This document shows, one piece after another, positions 23,932 to 33,455 of a stretch of DNA of 58,504 nt. A model generated the notes under the pieces. The model had not been told where the DNA came from, made no database searches, and saw only the letters and a list, made by a program, of their open reading frames with translations. Location: the NCBI GenBank assembly GCA_902781095.1, contig CACZHW010000016.1:1-58504 (forward strand), in the 5' to 3' direction. The stretch is from an uncultured Eubacteriales bacterium (GTDB lineage Bacteria; Bacillota; Clostridia; Christensenellales; Aristaeellaceae). How positions within the stretch are numbered: the first letter of the stretch is position 1; each line of letters opens with the position of its first letter. Position numbers and translations under genes: made by a program.

Positions 23932-25226
23932 AGCCCGAAAAACCTCCTCATCAGCTCCGGCCGGTCTGCAAAAAACACGTGGGCAAAGGCCGCCAGCGTA
24001 TTTTCCCGCTCAAACCCGCATGCCCACGATTTCGCAGGATCGGACGCCTTTGTGACGGTGTAGCAAAGCCTGGCCCCCGCCTGCGCCTCGGCCAGCGCGT
24101 GGTGGAATTCGTGCGCGGGGAAGCGCAGCCCCGTCCGCTCCTCCACCCAGACGTAGCCGAAGCGCTGCAGCCGCTCCGTCATGCGGCAGCGCGCGGGCAG
24201 AAAGCCTGCCATGGGCGCCCCGTCCAGTTCCCGGGACAGGTACAAAAGGCCGCCGCACTCCGCGTAGCAGTGCAGCCCGCCCTCCAGCGCGCGCCGGATG
24301 CTCTCCCGCATACCCCGGTTGGCCGCGAGCCTCTCCCTAAAGACCTCCGGGAAACCGCCGCCGATGTAGAGCGCGTCCAGGTTCTGCGGCAGCGCGGCGT
24401 CATGAAGCGGGGAAAAGAAGACGAGCTGCGCGCCCGCCTCCCGCAGCGCGTCCAGGTTCGCCTCGTAGTAAAAGTGGAAGGCCTCATCCCTGGCCACGCC
24501 GATGCGCAGCCCCGGGCGCTTCGCCGGCCCAGGCGCCGCGGGCGCCTCTACCGGCTCTGCAGCGGCGGCGATGGAAAGCACGCGGGGAAGGTCCAGCGTC
24601 CCTTCCGCTTCCTTTGCCGCCTGCCGGGCGCGCTGTGCCACGTTCTGCACCTCGCAGGCGGGCACCAGGCCCAGGTGCCGGCTGGAGAGCCGCAACGCCC
24701 CAAACCGCGGCAGCCAGCCCGCGCAGGGCAGCCCGGTATAGCGCTCCACCGCCTCCCGCACGCGATTGTAATGGCTCTCTCCCGAGCAGCGGTTGACCAG
24801 CACCCCGGCGATGCCGCTGTCCGCCCGCAGCTTTAAAAAACCCAGCGCCGTGGCTGCCACGCTCGCCGCGCCGCCCGAAGCGTCCACCACGAGGAGGACC
24901 GGCGTGCCCGTCCTGTGCGCCACCTCCCAGGTGGAAGCCGCAAGCGACGCGTCCAGCCCGTCGTAATAGCCCATCACGCCCTCGATGACGCAGATGTCCG
25001 CAGGACGGGACAGGGCGCGCCGGATGGCCCCCTCGCCCATGAGGAAGGTGTCCAGGTTGTACGACGGCCGGCCGCAGACGGCGGCGTGAAAGCCCGGGTC
25101 GATGTAATCGGGCCCGACCTTGCAGGGCGCCACCGTAAGCCCGCTTCCGCGCAGCGCAGCCATGAGCACGAGCGCGGCAGTCGTTTTCCCGCAGCCGCTG
25201 CCCGTCCCCGCCAGAAGGATTCTCAT
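23928..25226 (-). CDS. Cobyrinic acid a,c-diamide synthase CbiA
   Basis: The protein of 432 aa performs ATP- and glutamine-dependent amidation of the a and c side chains. The N-terminal P-loop is AGTGSGCGKTTAALVLM, followed by CKVGPDYIDPGFH and the EGVMGYYDGLD block. The C-terminal glutaminase domain has YIGGGFPEVF and the Cys in CYAECGGLLYL; the final His lies in HEFHHAL. ATG 25226 was chosen because it overlaps the cbiC stop as ATGA, as elsewhere in the operon. Confidence 0.96.
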   Translation of the reverse strand: MRILLAGTGSGCGKTTAALVLMAALRGSGLTVAPCKVGPDYIDPGFHAAVCGRPSYNLDTFLMGEGAIRRALSRPADICVIEGVMGYYDGLDASLAASTWEVAHRTGTPVLLVVDASGGAASVAATALGFLKLRADSGIAGVLVNRCSGESHYNRVREAVERYTGLPCAGWLPRFGALRLSSRHLGLVPACEVQNVAQRARQAAKEAEGTLDLPRVLSIAAAAEPVEAPAAPGPAKRPGLRIGVARDEAFHFYYEANLDALREAGAQLVFFSPLHDAALPQNLDALYIGGGFPEVFRERLAANRGMRESIRRALEGGLHCYAECGGLLYLSRELDGAPMAGFLPARCRMTERLQRFGYVWVEERTGLRFPAHEFHHALAEAQAGARLCYTVTKASDPAKSWACGFERENTLAAFAHVFFADRPELMRRFFGL

Positions 25227-25870
25227 GCGCGCACCCCCTCGATCCCGTAGAGCAGCGCGTTGACGATGGCTGCCGCCACGCCGCTGCCGCCGCGCCTGCC
25301 GGCCGCCACGATCGAGGGGAGGCCGCTTGAAAGCAGCGCCTCCTTGGCCTCCACCACGTTGACGAAGCCGACCGGGACGCCGATGATGACCGCGTCCCCC
25401 AGCTGCTCCCGGTGCTCCAGCAGGGAGAAGAGGAAGGTCGGCGCGTTGCCGCAGACCAGCAGCTTCGGCCCGGGCAGCGCGGCTGCGCGCGCGGCGCTGA
25501 CGGAGGCCCGCGTCGTCCCCCGTGCCGCGGCCTCGGATACAACCGATCCGTCCGCCATAAAGCACACCGCACGGGCGCCGAGCTTTGCAAGCGCCGGGCG
25601 GCTGATGCCCGAGAGCGCCATGTTGGTGTCCGTCACCACCGTGGCGCCGGCAGCGAGCAGCGCCCGCGCGCGCGCGATCACCCCCGGCGTAAAGCGCAGA
25701 TTCTCCGCGAAGGAAAAATCCGCCGTGGCGTGGATGACGCGCATCACCACCGGGCGCTCCGGCTCCGCAAGGGGCACGGTCAGCTCCCGTGCGATGATCT
25801 CCATGCTGCGCGCTTCGATCTCCCGCGGGCCCAGCGTCCGCATCTCTTCCGTCCGGCCGGCCTCAGCCAT
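25223..25870 (-). CDS. Precorrin-8X methylmutase CbiC (CobH)
   Basis: The protein of 215 aa moves a methyl group from C11 to C12 of the ring. Recognisable blocks are VMRVIHATADFSFAENLRF (with the catalytic His), TVVTDTNMALSGI, and IGVPVGFVNVVEAKEALL followed by the RRGGSGVAAAIVNALL stretch. ATG 25870 is preferred for its GGAGGAGAGG leader; an upstream ATG at 25897 would add nine residues. It overlaps cbiD by 8 bases and cbiA by 4. Confidence 0.95.
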   Translation of the reverse strand: MAEAGRTEEMRTLGPREIEARSMEIIARELTVPLAEPERPVVMRVIHATADFSFAENLRFTPGVIARARALLAAGATVVTDTNMALSGISRPALAKLGARAVCFMADGSVVSEAAARGTTRASVSAARAAALPGPKLLVCGNAPTFLFSLLEHREQLGDAVIIGVPVGFVNVVEAKEALLSSGLPSIVAAGRRGGSGVAAAIVNALLYGIEGVRA

Positions 25871-26957
25871 CTCTGTCCTCTCCTCCGTACCGTTCACCGT
25901 TTATCCACAGAAGCGCACAGCGGCTCGCTCCGATTACCCTGCCGGACGCGTCCGTCATCAGCGCGCCGGTTTCGGCTGCGCCGCGCACGCGCGAAGCGGC
26001 AAACCCGGCAGCCGCCTCGCAAAGCCCGTCCCATACGCCGGAGAAGCCGGCTTCCGCGACAGGCGCGATCATCCCCTCCAGCGTCACGCTGTCCATCGCC
26101 TGCCGCAGCAGCGCCTGCGGGGCCCCCATCAGGGCCAGGTGCGCGCACAGCGTCTCCCGGCGCCCGCCGCTTACGGCGCTGTGCGTCTGCATGCTGCCGC
26201 CGGCCACCTTGACCAGCTTGCCCGGCTGCCCGCACAGCAGGATCCGGCGAAAGCCCAGACCCGCCGCGGCTTCCAGCGCGAAGCCCACGTAGTTGCTCAT
26301 CTGTACGCAGCAAAGCCCCGGCGCGATGCGGCGCATCGCCGCCTCCCCCTGGCTGCCGAAGACGAGGGCGAGGATCTCAGCCCCCTGCGCGCGCTTCACC
26401 GAGAGCTCCAGCCGGATGCTCTCCTTCAGCGCCTCCTCGCTCATCGGCCGCACGATGCCCGTAGTGCCCAGAATGGACAGGCCGCCTTCAATGCCGAGGC
26501 GCGGATTGAAGGTGCGCCCGGCCAGTTCGCGCCCGCCGGTGATGCCCACCGTCACCCGTGCGGCGCGCGCGCCGATGACGCTGCGCACCGCCTCCTCGAT
26601 CATCCGCCGGGGCACGGGGTTGACGGCCGCCTCCCCCGGCGCCAGCGCAAGCCCCGGGAGCGTCACGGTGCCCACGCCTTCCCCCGCCAGGAAGGTGACG
26701 GGGCCGTCCTCTTCAAGGATCTCCGCTTCGGCCCAGACCTCGCAGCCGTCGGTCACGTCCGGGTCGTCCCCGGCGTCCTTCGTCACGGCGCAGCGGCCGG
26801 GCGAGAGCGGCCGGATCTCCGGGACGTACCGCTGCCCCGCCGGCAGCATGATCTCCACCTGCTGCGGACACCGTCCGTCCCGCTGCCACAGGCAGGAGAC
26901 CAGCGCGCAGGCCGCGGCGCAGGCCCCGGTGGTATACCCGCACCGCAGCGCCTTCAC
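25863..26957 (-). CDS. Cobalt-precorrin-5B C1-methyltransferase CbiD
   Basis: The protein of 364 aa methylates C1 in the oxygen-independent route, so it marks this as the anaerobic pathway. Blocks: LRCGYTTGACAAACAL at the N-terminus, DDPDVTDGCEVWAEAEI, the NPVPRRMIEE block, GGRELAGRTFNPRLGIEGG and the LGTTGIVRPMSEEA motif. It starts at GTG 26957, overlapping the cbiH stop as GTGA. A longer in-frame extension upstream runs antisense-like through cbiH and is not supported. Confidence 0.96.
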   Translation of the reverse strand: MKALRCGYTTGACAAACALVSCLWQRDGRCPQQVEIMLPAGQRYVPEIRPLSPGRCAVTKDAGDDPDVTDGCEVWAEAEILEEDGPVTFLAGEGVGTVTLPGLALAPGEAAVNPVPRRMIEEAVRSVIGARAARVTVGITGGRELAGRTFNPRLGIEGGLSILGTTGIVRPMSEEALKESIRLELSVKRAQGAEILALVFGSQGEAAMRRIAPGLCCVQMSNYVGFALEAAAGLGFRRILLCGQPGKLVKVAGGSMQTHSAVSGGRRETLCAHLALMGAPQALLRQAMDSVTLEGMIAPVAEAGFSGVWDGLCEAAAGFAASRVRGAAETGALMTDASGRVIGASRCALLWINGERYGGEDRDG

Positions 26958-27670
26958 AGCCGGTACCCCCGGGGTGTCAGCAGCCTGCCGTCCTTTTCGA
27001 CGGTCTCGCTGCTGCCGATCACGACGGTCGTCAGCATATCCAGCTGCCGCACGGCGAGCGCCTCCAGCGGCAGGATTTCCTGCCGCTGCCCCTCCCTGGC
27101 GATGCAGCGCACGATGCCGCACGGCGTCTCCGGAGAGCGGTAGGAAAGCAGGATGCCGCAGGCGCGGGATAGCCGGTCCGTCCGGGTGCGGCTGGCCGGG
27201 TTGTAGAGGGCCACCGGGAAGTCGCCCGCGCCCGCGCCGTGCAGCCGGCGCTCGATTTTCTCCCACGGGGTCAAAAGGTCACTCAGGCTGATGACGGCAA
27301 AATCCCCGGAGAGCGGCGCCCCCAGCAGCGCCGCGGCGCTGAGCGCCGCCGTGACGCCCGGGATGATGCGCACGTCGTCCTGTCCCGTGGCCAGTTCCAG
27401 CACAAGGCTTGCCATGCCGTAAACCTGCGCGTCCCCGGAGCAGCACAGCGCCACTGCCTTGCCCTCCCGGGAGAGCTGCAGCGCCCTGCGGCAGCGCTCC
27501 GTCTCGCCGCGCATCCCCGTGGAGAAGAATTCCCTGTCGGGCAGCTCCGCCCGGAGCGGCTCCACGTACGGCGTATAGCCGCCGATTACCTGCGCCTCTT
27601 CCAGCGCCCGCTGGGCTTCCAGCGTGCGGCCGGACGCCGCGCCCGGCCCCAATCCAACGATGCTCAGCAT
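26954..27670 (-). CDS. Cobalt-precorrin-3B C17-methyltransferase CbiH (CobJ)
   Basis: The protein of 238 aa belongs to the tetrapyrrole methylase fold. Features: IVGLGPGAASGRTLEAQRAL at the N-terminus, GGYTPYVEPL, GDAQVYGMASLVLE, IIPGVTAALSAAALLGAPL, SLSDLLTPW and NPASRTRTDRL. It carries out ring contraction together with CbiG, which lies directly upstream. ATG 27670 overlaps the cbiG stop by 7 bases; the end overlaps cbiD by GTGA. Confidence 0.95.
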   Translation of the reverse strand: MLSIVGLGPGAASGRTLEAQRALEEAQVIGGYTPYVEPLRAELPDREFFSTGMRGETERCRRALQLSREGKAVALCCSGDAQVYGMASLVLELATGQDDVRIIPGVTAALSAAALLGAPLSGDFAVISLSDLLTPWEKIERRLHGAGAGDFPVALYNPASRTRTDRLSRACGILLSYRSPETPCGIVRCIAREGQRQEILPLEALAVRQLDMLTTVVIGSSETVEKDGRLLTPRGYRL

Positions 27671-28563
27671 CCCCGTTCCGTCTCCTCCCGCAGTTTCGCC
27701 AGTGCAAAGGTACACCCGTCGTACGCCGTCTTTCCCTGCAGCAGCGCCGCGCCTTCCGCCGCGGCGGCGCGCTCGCACACGTTGTCCACGCCGACCGTCT
27801 CCCGCACGAACGCGGAGGCGGTAAAGCGCCCCGGCACCGCCGAAAGCGCCTCCGCGGTATACGCAAGGAGCGGCAGGCGGTACTTTTTGCAGAAGAGGAG
27901 CAGCGCGCGCTCCTCCTTCTTCCTCTCGATCGTGGCCAGCGCGCGCACGGACAGCAGCGAAACGCCGCAGTAGCGCAAAAAGTCCAGCGCCGCGGCCTCG
28001 TAAGCCGCCGCGTCGATCCCTCTTCTGCACCCCGTGCCCAGGATGAGCGTCCGCGGCCGCAGGTAAAGCGTCACCGGGAAGGGCGGCGGGACGACGTCCT
28101 CCGTCACCGCCACGCCGACGCGCTCCCCGGAAAGCTGGGCCGCGGCAAACGCACGGATCGCTTCCGGGTTTTCAATCGCGTGACCCTGCCGCGCCGCCCA
28201 CGTGTCGATCGCGGGCAGGCCGCGCACGTCCGTCGCGGTCGTCAAAACGGCCTGCGCGCCCGTACGCGCGGCGATCGCCTCCGCCAGGGCGTTGGCCCCG
28301 CCGATGTGGCCCGAGAGGATCGGCACCACGTACCGGCCCGCCTCGTCCATCACGAGCACCGCGGGGTCCGTCGTCTTGTCCTTCACGTGCGGCGCCACGG
28401 CCCGCACCGCGATCCCCGCCGCGCCGATGAACAGCAGCGCGTCCGCCATGGCGAAGTTTTGCTCCGTCCACCCGCGCACTGCCTCCCCGCGCGTGACCGG
28501 AAAGCCCAGCTTCTCCTCCCACGCCTGTCCGCGCTCCGTAAAAGCGATGGCCGCGATCCTCAT
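27664..28563 (-). CDS. Cobalt-precorrin-5A hydrolase CbiG
   Basis: The protein of 299 aa opens the delta-lactone ring and releases acetaldehyde in the anaerobic pathway. The N-terminal domain shows LLFIGAAGIAVRAVAPHVKDKTTDPA and VVPILSGHIGGANALAEAIA. The C-terminal CbiG domain shows LGTGCRRGIDAAA and TASAFVRETVGVDNVCERAA. It is full length and coupled to cbiF by ATGA at 28563. Confidence 0.95.
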   Translation of the reverse strand: MRIAAIAFTERGQAWEEKLGFPVTRGEAVRGWTEQNFAMADALLFIGAAGIAVRAVAPHVKDKTTDPAVLVMDEAGRYVVPILSGHIGGANALAEAIAARTGAQAVLTTATDVRGLPAIDTWAARQGHAIENPEAIRAFAAAQLSGERVGVAVTEDVVPPPFPVTLYLRPRTLILGTGCRRGIDAAAYEAAALDFLRYCGVSLLSVRALATIERKKEERALLLFCKKYRLPLLAYTAEALSAVPGRFTASAFVRETVGVDNVCERAAAAEGAALLQGKTAYDGCTFALAKLREETERGC

Positions 28564-29306
28564 TTCGCCGCCTCCCTGTAGCCGTGGGAAAACGCCGGAT
28601 CGTACAGCCGGGAGCGCTCCCCCTCTTCCGCAAGAAACCGCCCGACGAGCACCAGCGCCGTTTTGCGGATGTGCGAAGCCCTGTCTGCGATGTCCGAGAG
28701 CGTGCCGCGCACGATCTCCTCCTCCGGCCAGGAGGCCTTGCAGACCACGGCGCACGGCGTGTCCGGCGCGCAGCCCCCCGCCTCAAGCTCCCGGCAGAGC
28801 TCCCCGAGCCTGTCCACGCTCAGGAAGAACGCCATGGAGGCGCCGTGGGCGGCCAGCGCGCGCGCCTGCTGCCCTTCCGGCACGGGCGTCCTGCCTGCGA
28901 GGCGGGAGACGATCAGCGTCTGGCTGACGCCGGGCAGCGTGTACTCCGCCCCCAGCGCCGCAGAGGCCGCAAACAGCGAGCTGACGCCGGGCACGACCTC
29001 GCAGTCGTATCCCCGCTGCCGCAGCATCGCCATCTGCTCGGCGATCGCGCCGTACAGGGACGGGTCGCCCGTGTGCAGCCGCACGACGGTCGCCTCCCTG
29101 CCCAGGGAGGTCAGCGCCTCCACGACCTCCTCCAGCGTCATCTTCGCGCTGTTCAGGCAGTGCGTGCTGGCGGGGCAGAAGGAGAGCAGCTCCGGGTTCA
29201 CCAGCGAGCCGGCGTAGACGACCAGCTCCGCACGCTCCAGCAGGCTGCGCCCCCGCACCGTGATGAGGTCCGGTGCGCCCGGGCCTGCGCCGATAAAGTA
29301 GATCAC
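28560..29306 (-). CDS. Cobalt-precorrin-4 C11-methyltransferase CbiF (CobM)
   Basis: The protein of 248 aa is a SAM-dependent methylase with FIGAGPGAPDLITVRG at the N-terminus, LVVYAGSLVNPELL, LHTGDPSLYGAIAEQM, VVPGVSSLFAASAALGAEYT and a C-terminal WPEEEIVRGTL block. It starts at GTG 29306, overlapping the upstream stop as GTGA. Length and motifs are as expected. Confidence 0.95.
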   Translation of the reverse strand: MIYFIGAGPGAPDLITVRGRSLLERAELVVYAGSLVNPELLSFCPASTHCLNSAKMTLEEVVEALTSLGREATVVRLHTGDPSLYGAIAEQMAMLRQRGYDCEVVPGVSSLFAASAALGAEYTLPGVSQTLIVSRLAGRTPVPEGQQARALAAHGASMAFFLSVDRLGELCRELEAGGCAPDTPCAVVCKASWPEEEIVRGTLSDIADRASHIRKTALVLVGRFLAEEGERSRLYDPAFSHGYREAAK

Positions 29307-30508
29307 CGCTCTTCCCTCCGTCCCTTCGTCGTCCCCGAAAAGAGGTATACCGGGCTCTGCGGCCGCGGCAGCGTGACGCTGCCGGCCGCCTCCAGGCGCG
29401 ATACCGACAGCAGCACCGCCTCAAAGCCGTCATAAGTCTTCATCCGTCCCTGCAGCACGGCAGCGCTCTCCAGCGTCACCGCCGCCGCGCACACGCGCAC
29501 CGGCGAGGGCACCGCCTCCAGCACGTCCAGCACCTCCCGCAGCCGCCCGCCGCTGCCGCCGATGAAGGCGTGCGTCGGGGCCGGCAGGCAGCAGAGCGCC
29601 TCCGGTGCCGTCCCTTCCGTCACCTGCACGTTCTGCAGGAAGAAGCGGCGGACATTCTCCCGGATGAGTGAGAGCGCCTCCTGTTCCCGCTCAACCGCGC
29701 ACACGAGGCCGTCTGGGCACTGCCTGGCGCACTCCACGCTGACGCTGCCCGTGCCCGCGCCGATGTCCCACACCACGGCGTCCGGCGTAAGGCGCAGCAT
29801 GGAGAGCGCCTGCACGCGGATTTCACGCTTGGTCATGGGCGTTCTGCCGCGCACGAAATCCCCGTCCGGGATCCCGGCGGGCGGCAAGCCTGCCTCCGGC
29901 GCGCCGTTTTCGATCAGGGCCAGCGCGGGCTGCGGCACCTCCCCCTCCGGTTCGCTGAGCACCGCCTCCCGTGCGCCGCCGAGATCGCAGCCAACGCTCA
30001 GGCGCACCGCACAAAGCCCGCCGTCCCGCAGCGCGCCCCGCAGCCAGGGCACGCCGTGCGCCGCATCCAGCAGCACGAAGGTGCGCGCATGCGTCCGCAC
30101 CGCGTGGCACAGCCGGGAACTGGACAGCTCCCGCCCGTGTGCAGAGAGCATCGCCGCCTCTTCCCAGCCCGTGCACAACCGGGCGCACAGCGCCTGCACG
30201 GAGCTGACGCCGGGGATCACATGAAGCCTGTCCGGCCCCAGTTCCTCCCGCAGCCGCGCCAGCAGGCTGTAAAAGCCCGCATCGCCGGAGACCAGCACCG
30301 CCGTCTTCCGCCCTTCCGCAAGGCTCCGCTCCATCTCCCTTACGGCCTCCCCGACGGGCGGCAGAGGGCGCAGCTTTTCAGGCGGCACCAGATGCGCGTA
30401 CCGCTGCGCCGCGTAGACGGCATCCGCCCCGTCCAGCGCGCGCCGGGCCTCCATCGTCAGCCCGTCTTCGCCGCCGGGTCCGCCGCCCACGACCGTGATC
30501 CGGTTCAT
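29303..30508 (-). CDS. Fused cobalt-precorrin-7 C5/C15-methyltransferase CbiET (CobL)
   Basis: The protein of 401 aa combines CbiE (residues about 1-200: ITVVGGGPGGEDGLTMEARRA, LVSGDAGFYSLLARL, VIPGVSSVQALCARL) with CbiT (about 210-401: MTKREIRVQALSMLRL, VVWDIGAGTGSVSVECA, HAFIGGSGGRLREVLDVL). The fusion adds methyl groups at C5 and C15 and decarboxylates the C12 acetate. ATG 30508 overlaps the upstream ABC ATPase stop by ATGA. Confidence 0.96.
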   Translation of the reverse strand: MNRITVVGGGPGGEDGLTMEARRALDGADAVYAAQRYAHLVPPEKLRPLPPVGEAVREMERSLAEGRKTAVLVSGDAGFYSLLARLREELGPDRLHVIPGVSSVQALCARLCTGWEEAAMLSAHGRELSSSRLCHAVRTHARTFVLLDAAHGVPWLRGALRDGGLCAVRLSVGCDLGGAREAVLSEPEGEVPQPALALIENGAPEAGLPPAGIPDGDFVRGRTPMTKREIRVQALSMLRLTPDAVVWDIGAGTGSVSVECARQCPDGLVCAVEREQEALSLIRENVRRFFLQNVQVTEGTAPEALCCLPAPTHAFIGGSGGRLREVLDVLEAVPSPVRVCAAAVTLESAAVLQGRMKTYDGFEAVLLSVSRLEAAGSVTLPRPQSPVYLFSGTTKGRREER

Positions 30509-31305
30509 CCCGCCGCCTCCTTTCCGTCCGTCCCGAAGCGTATGCCCGCGCCGGGGGCGTATACGCCCGCCGGCAGGTCAAAGAGCTTCTCCATGCCCCG
30601 TGCGCTCAGCACTTCCTCCGGCGCGCCCATCGCCTGCACGCGCCCGTCCTTCAGGCACAGCACCTGGTCGCCGATCCCTTTTGCCAGGTCGATTTCGTGC
30701 AGGGACAGCACCACGGCGACGCCCTTCTCCTTTGCCAGCCGCTGCAGGATTTCCAGCAGGGCGATCTTTCCGCCCAGATCCAGATAGGTCGTGGGCTCGT
30801 CCAGCAGCAGCACCTCCGGCTGCTGGCAGAGCGCGCGGGCCAGCAGCACGCGCTGGCGCTGCCCGTCGCTGATCCTGCCGAAGTCCGCGCCGCGCAGCGC
30901 CCACACGCCCGCCTGCCGCAGGCTCTCCTCCACCGCGGCGCGGTCCAGCGGGGTCAGGCGGCCCATAAACCCCGTGTGCGGGTAGCGCCCCAGGGCCGCC
31001 ACCTCAAAGCAGGTGACAAGCTCCGGATGCGGCTGGTGCGTCAGCAGCACCGCCATGCGCGAGGCAGCCTGCCGCGCAGACAGCCGGAAGGCGTCCTCCC
31101 CCGAGAGCTCCACCGTGCCCGAGACCGGCCGCAGCCGGCGGCAGAGGGTCTTCAGCACGGTGGATTTGCCGGAGCCGTTAGGCCCGACAAGTACGAGGAT
31201 CTCGCCGGCGGCCACCCCGGCGTCGATCCCGCCCACGACGGTTTTGCCGCCGTATCCGACCGACAGGTTCCGCATGCCAAGACGGATGTCCCTTTCCACC
31301 TTCAC
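30505..31305 (-). CDS. ABC transporter ATPase, BtuD/FecE type
   Basis: The protein of 266 aa has Walker A LVGPNGSGKSTVLKTL, the Q-loop region LLTHQPHPELVTCFEVAALGRYPHTG, signature RISDGQRQRVLLARAL (ISDGQ in place of LSGGQ), Walker B LLLDEPTTYLDL and H-loop LSLHEIDLA. It powers a FecCD-type permease. The start is GTG 31305, coupled to the permease stop by GTGA. Location within a riboswitch-controlled cobalamin operon suggests corrinoid uptake; haem or siderophore uptake is a possible alternative. Confidence 0.92.
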   Translation of the reverse strand: MKVERDIRLGMRNLSVGYGGKTVVGGIDAGVAAGEILVLVGPNGSGKSTVLKTLCRRLRPVSGTVELSGEDAFRLSARQAASRMAVLLTHQPHPELVTCFEVAALGRYPHTGFMGRLTPLDRAAVEESLRQAGVWALRGADFGRISDGQRQRVLLARALCQQPEVLLLDEPTTYLDLGGKIALLEILQRLAKEKGVAVVLSLHEIDLAKGIGDQVLCLKDGRVQAMGAPEEVLSARGMEKLFDLPAGVYAPGAGIRFGTDGKEAAG

Positions 31306-32318
31306 GCCTCCTCCCTGCCCGCGCTGCGCCGCAGCATCAGCGCGATGACGACCGGGGCGCCGAAGAACGCCGTCACCGTGCTGACGGCCAGCTCCGTCGG
31401 CGCAAAGGCCGTCCTGGCCGCAAGGTCGCAGCCCATGCAGAAGGCCGCGCCCAGCAGCAGCGTCCCCGGGATCATATGCTCCGGCCGGGAGGTCCCCAGC
31501 AGCAGCCGGGAAAGCTGCGGAACCGCCACCCCGACGAAGGAGATGGGGCCCGTCAGCGCCGTGACGCCCGCCGAAAGCAGGCTGGAGAGCGCGATGAGCA
31601 GCACGCGGAAGGCCCGCACGTTTACGCCCATGCTCTGCGCATACGCCTCGCCCAGCCGGAAGGCGGATATGGGCTTGCACAGCAGAAAGACGGCCGCAAG
31701 TGCCGCCAGGATGAGGGGCGCCGCCCGCAGCAGGTTCTCCCGCGAAACGCCGGCGAAGCTGCCCTGTGACCAGGCGTGCAGGTTCGCCACGCCCGCCTCG
31801 TCCGCAAAGGTTACGAAGAAATCTGTCACGGCGGCGCAGACGTTGCCGACCATGATGCCGATGACCAGCAGCGTCGCCATCCCCCGCGCCCTCCCCGCGA
31901 AAAGCAGGATAAGCAGCGTCACCGCCATGGCGCCGGCAAAGGCGGCGGCCATCATCAGCGGGAAGGGGAGCGCGCCCAGGCGCTGCACGGCAAACACCAT
32001 GACGATGCTCACCGCCAGCTTGGCGCCGGAGGAGATGCCCAGCACGTAGGGCCCCGCGATCGGCGTTGCGAAGAAGGTCTGCAAGAGATAGCCGGAAACG
32101 GACAGCGCGCCGCCCAGCAGCGCCGCCGCCAGCGCCCGCGGCAGCCGCAGCCGCAGCACGACCTGTGCAGCGGCGCCCTCTCCCCTGCCCAGCAGGACGG
32201 CCGTCACCTCCCGCGGCCCGACCGGCATGCTGCCCACGCACAGGCTGAGGCCGAGGAAAAGCAAAAAGGCGGCGGCGAGGAGAAGATACGCCGCCCGGAT
32301 CCGCAGGCCCTTCTTCAT
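31302..32318 (-). CDS. ABC transporter permease, BtuC/FecCD type
   Basis: The protein of 338 aa has about 10 hydrophobic segments. The family blocks are RLPRALAAALLGGALSVSGYLLQTFFATPIAGPYVLGISSGA near the N-terminus and GPISFVGVAVPQLSRLLLG later on. The latter includes the coupling helix that contacts the ATPase. It sits between the binding protein (30-base gap upstream) and the ATPase (GTGA overlap). It probably moves corrinoids across the cytoplasmic membrane. Confidence 0.93.
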   Translation of the reverse strand: MKKGLRIRAAYLLLAAAFLLFLGLSLCVGSMPVGPREVTAVLLGRGEGAAAQVVLRLRLPRALAAALLGGALSVSGYLLQTFFATPIAGPYVLGISSGAKLAVSIVMVFAVQRLGALPFPLMMAAAFAGAMAVTLLILLFAGRARGMATLLVIGIMVGNVCAAVTDFFVTFADEAGVANLHAWSQGSFAGVSRENLLRAAPLILAALAAVFLLCKPISAFRLGEAYAQSMGVNVRAFRVLLIALSSLLSAGVTALTGPISFVGVAVPQLSRLLLGTSRPEHMIPGTLLLGAAFCMGCDLAARTAFAPTELAVSTVTAFFGAPVVIALMLRRSAGREEA

Positions 32319-32348
32319 CCTTCCGCCGCCTCCTTCGTTCCATAGTCG

Positions 32349-33455
32349 TCAGTCCAGCCGGGTCAGCACGTCCTCCGGCTCCCCGCCGGTCAGCGCCCGG
32401 CGCATTGCCGCGATCGTATCCGCCGCGCGGGTGGGCTGCTGGAAAAAGCTGCCCTCCATGCAGTAGACCCGGCTCTCCCGGAAGGCGCGGAAAGAGGCGA
32501 GCAGCTCCGCCCGCGCCACAAGCTGCGAGCGGCTCGTTACGCCGTCCGCGATGCTCGCGCTGTACAGGAGGACCGGGGCGTCGCCCGCCGCGGCAAAGAA
32601 ATCCTCCAGCCCGATGCGCATCGTCGAGCCCTGCCCCGCTCCGTCCTGCGGCACGTAGCGCCCGCCCGCCAGCGCCACCATCTGCGCGGCGGCGCTGCCC
32701 GGCCGGTAAACGACCACGTTGCCCGCGCTGTTCAGGTAGAAGACCGAAGCCGCGGCCTCCACCGGCTCCATCCCGGCGATGGCTTCAATCCGGGCCGCAC
32801 TCTCCTCAAAACAGCGCTCCGCTTCCTGCCTTTTGCCCAGCAGGCAGCCGTACAGTTTGATCCACTCCAGCCTGGCCAGGGGGCTCTCTTCGTAGCTGGA
32901 GCGCTCCACCAGCACGGGGATGCCCAGCGCCTCGATCTGCTCCTTGATGTCCGGCGCGTGCCAGATCATCGTGGATTCCACCGCCAGCGGGCAGTCCATT
33001 TCCAGCAGCGCCTCAAAGTCGGGCGCGCTGTACTTGCCGATGTACAGGATCTCGTCGGAGGCGACCCTGCGGGCGACCTCCGGGATCGTCCAGTCCTTCG
33101 CCTGCGTGGAGGTCATGCCGACGGCGTCCAGCGCGCCCAGCGCGCGCACGAGGTCCATGGCCGAGGAGGCCGCCATGTAGAGGCCGGAGAGCGGCTGCGC
33201 CACGCAGCGGATGTCCGCGTCCAGCGCCTCCGGCGCCTCCTTCCCCTCCGGGAGGACCAGCAGGCGCTGACCGTCCGAGACGGTGAGCAGCGTATAGCCG
33301 CCCTCATAATCCTCCGCCGTAAACTCCCGCGCGTAGGAAAGCGCCAGTTCGCCCGTCTTTTTCATCTCCGGCCAGCGCTGCGCACGGCAGGCCGCAGGCA
33401 GCAGGAACAGGCACAGCAGCAGGAGGACGGTGCGCCGCAGGCGCTCCGCCCTCAC
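32349..33455 (-). CDS. Corrinoid/iron-type binding lipoprotein, BtuF-like
   Basis: The protein of 368 aa has a lipoprotein signal (LFLLPAAC, cysteine near residue 23) and a helical-backbone binding-protein fold. Recognisable stretches are LVRALGALDAVGMTSTQA, ILYIGKYSAPDFEALLEMDCPLAVEST, and a C-terminal RESRVYCMEGSFFQQPTRAADTIAAM block. It would present the ligand to the permease that follows it. The start is GTG 33455, coupled by GTGA to the secreted protein upstream. The ligand is inferred from operon context only. Confidence 0.88.
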   Translation of the reverse strand: MRAERLRRTVLLLLCLFLLPAACRAQRWPEMKKTGELALSYAREFTAEDYEGGYTLLTVSDGQRLLVLPEGKEAPEALDADIRCVAQPLSGLYMAASSAMDLVRALGALDAVGMTSTQAKDWTIPEVARRVASDEILYIGKYSAPDFEALLEMDCPLAVESTMIWHAPDIKEQIEALGIPVLVERSSYEESPLARLEWIKLYGCLLGKRQEAERCFEESAARIEAIAGMEPVEAAASVFYLNSAGNVVVYRPGSAAAQMVALAGGRYVPQDGAGQGSTMRIGLEDFFAAAGDAPVLLYSASIADGVTSRSQLVARAELLASFRAFRESRVYCMEGSFFQQPTRAADTIAAMRRALTGGEPEDVLTRLD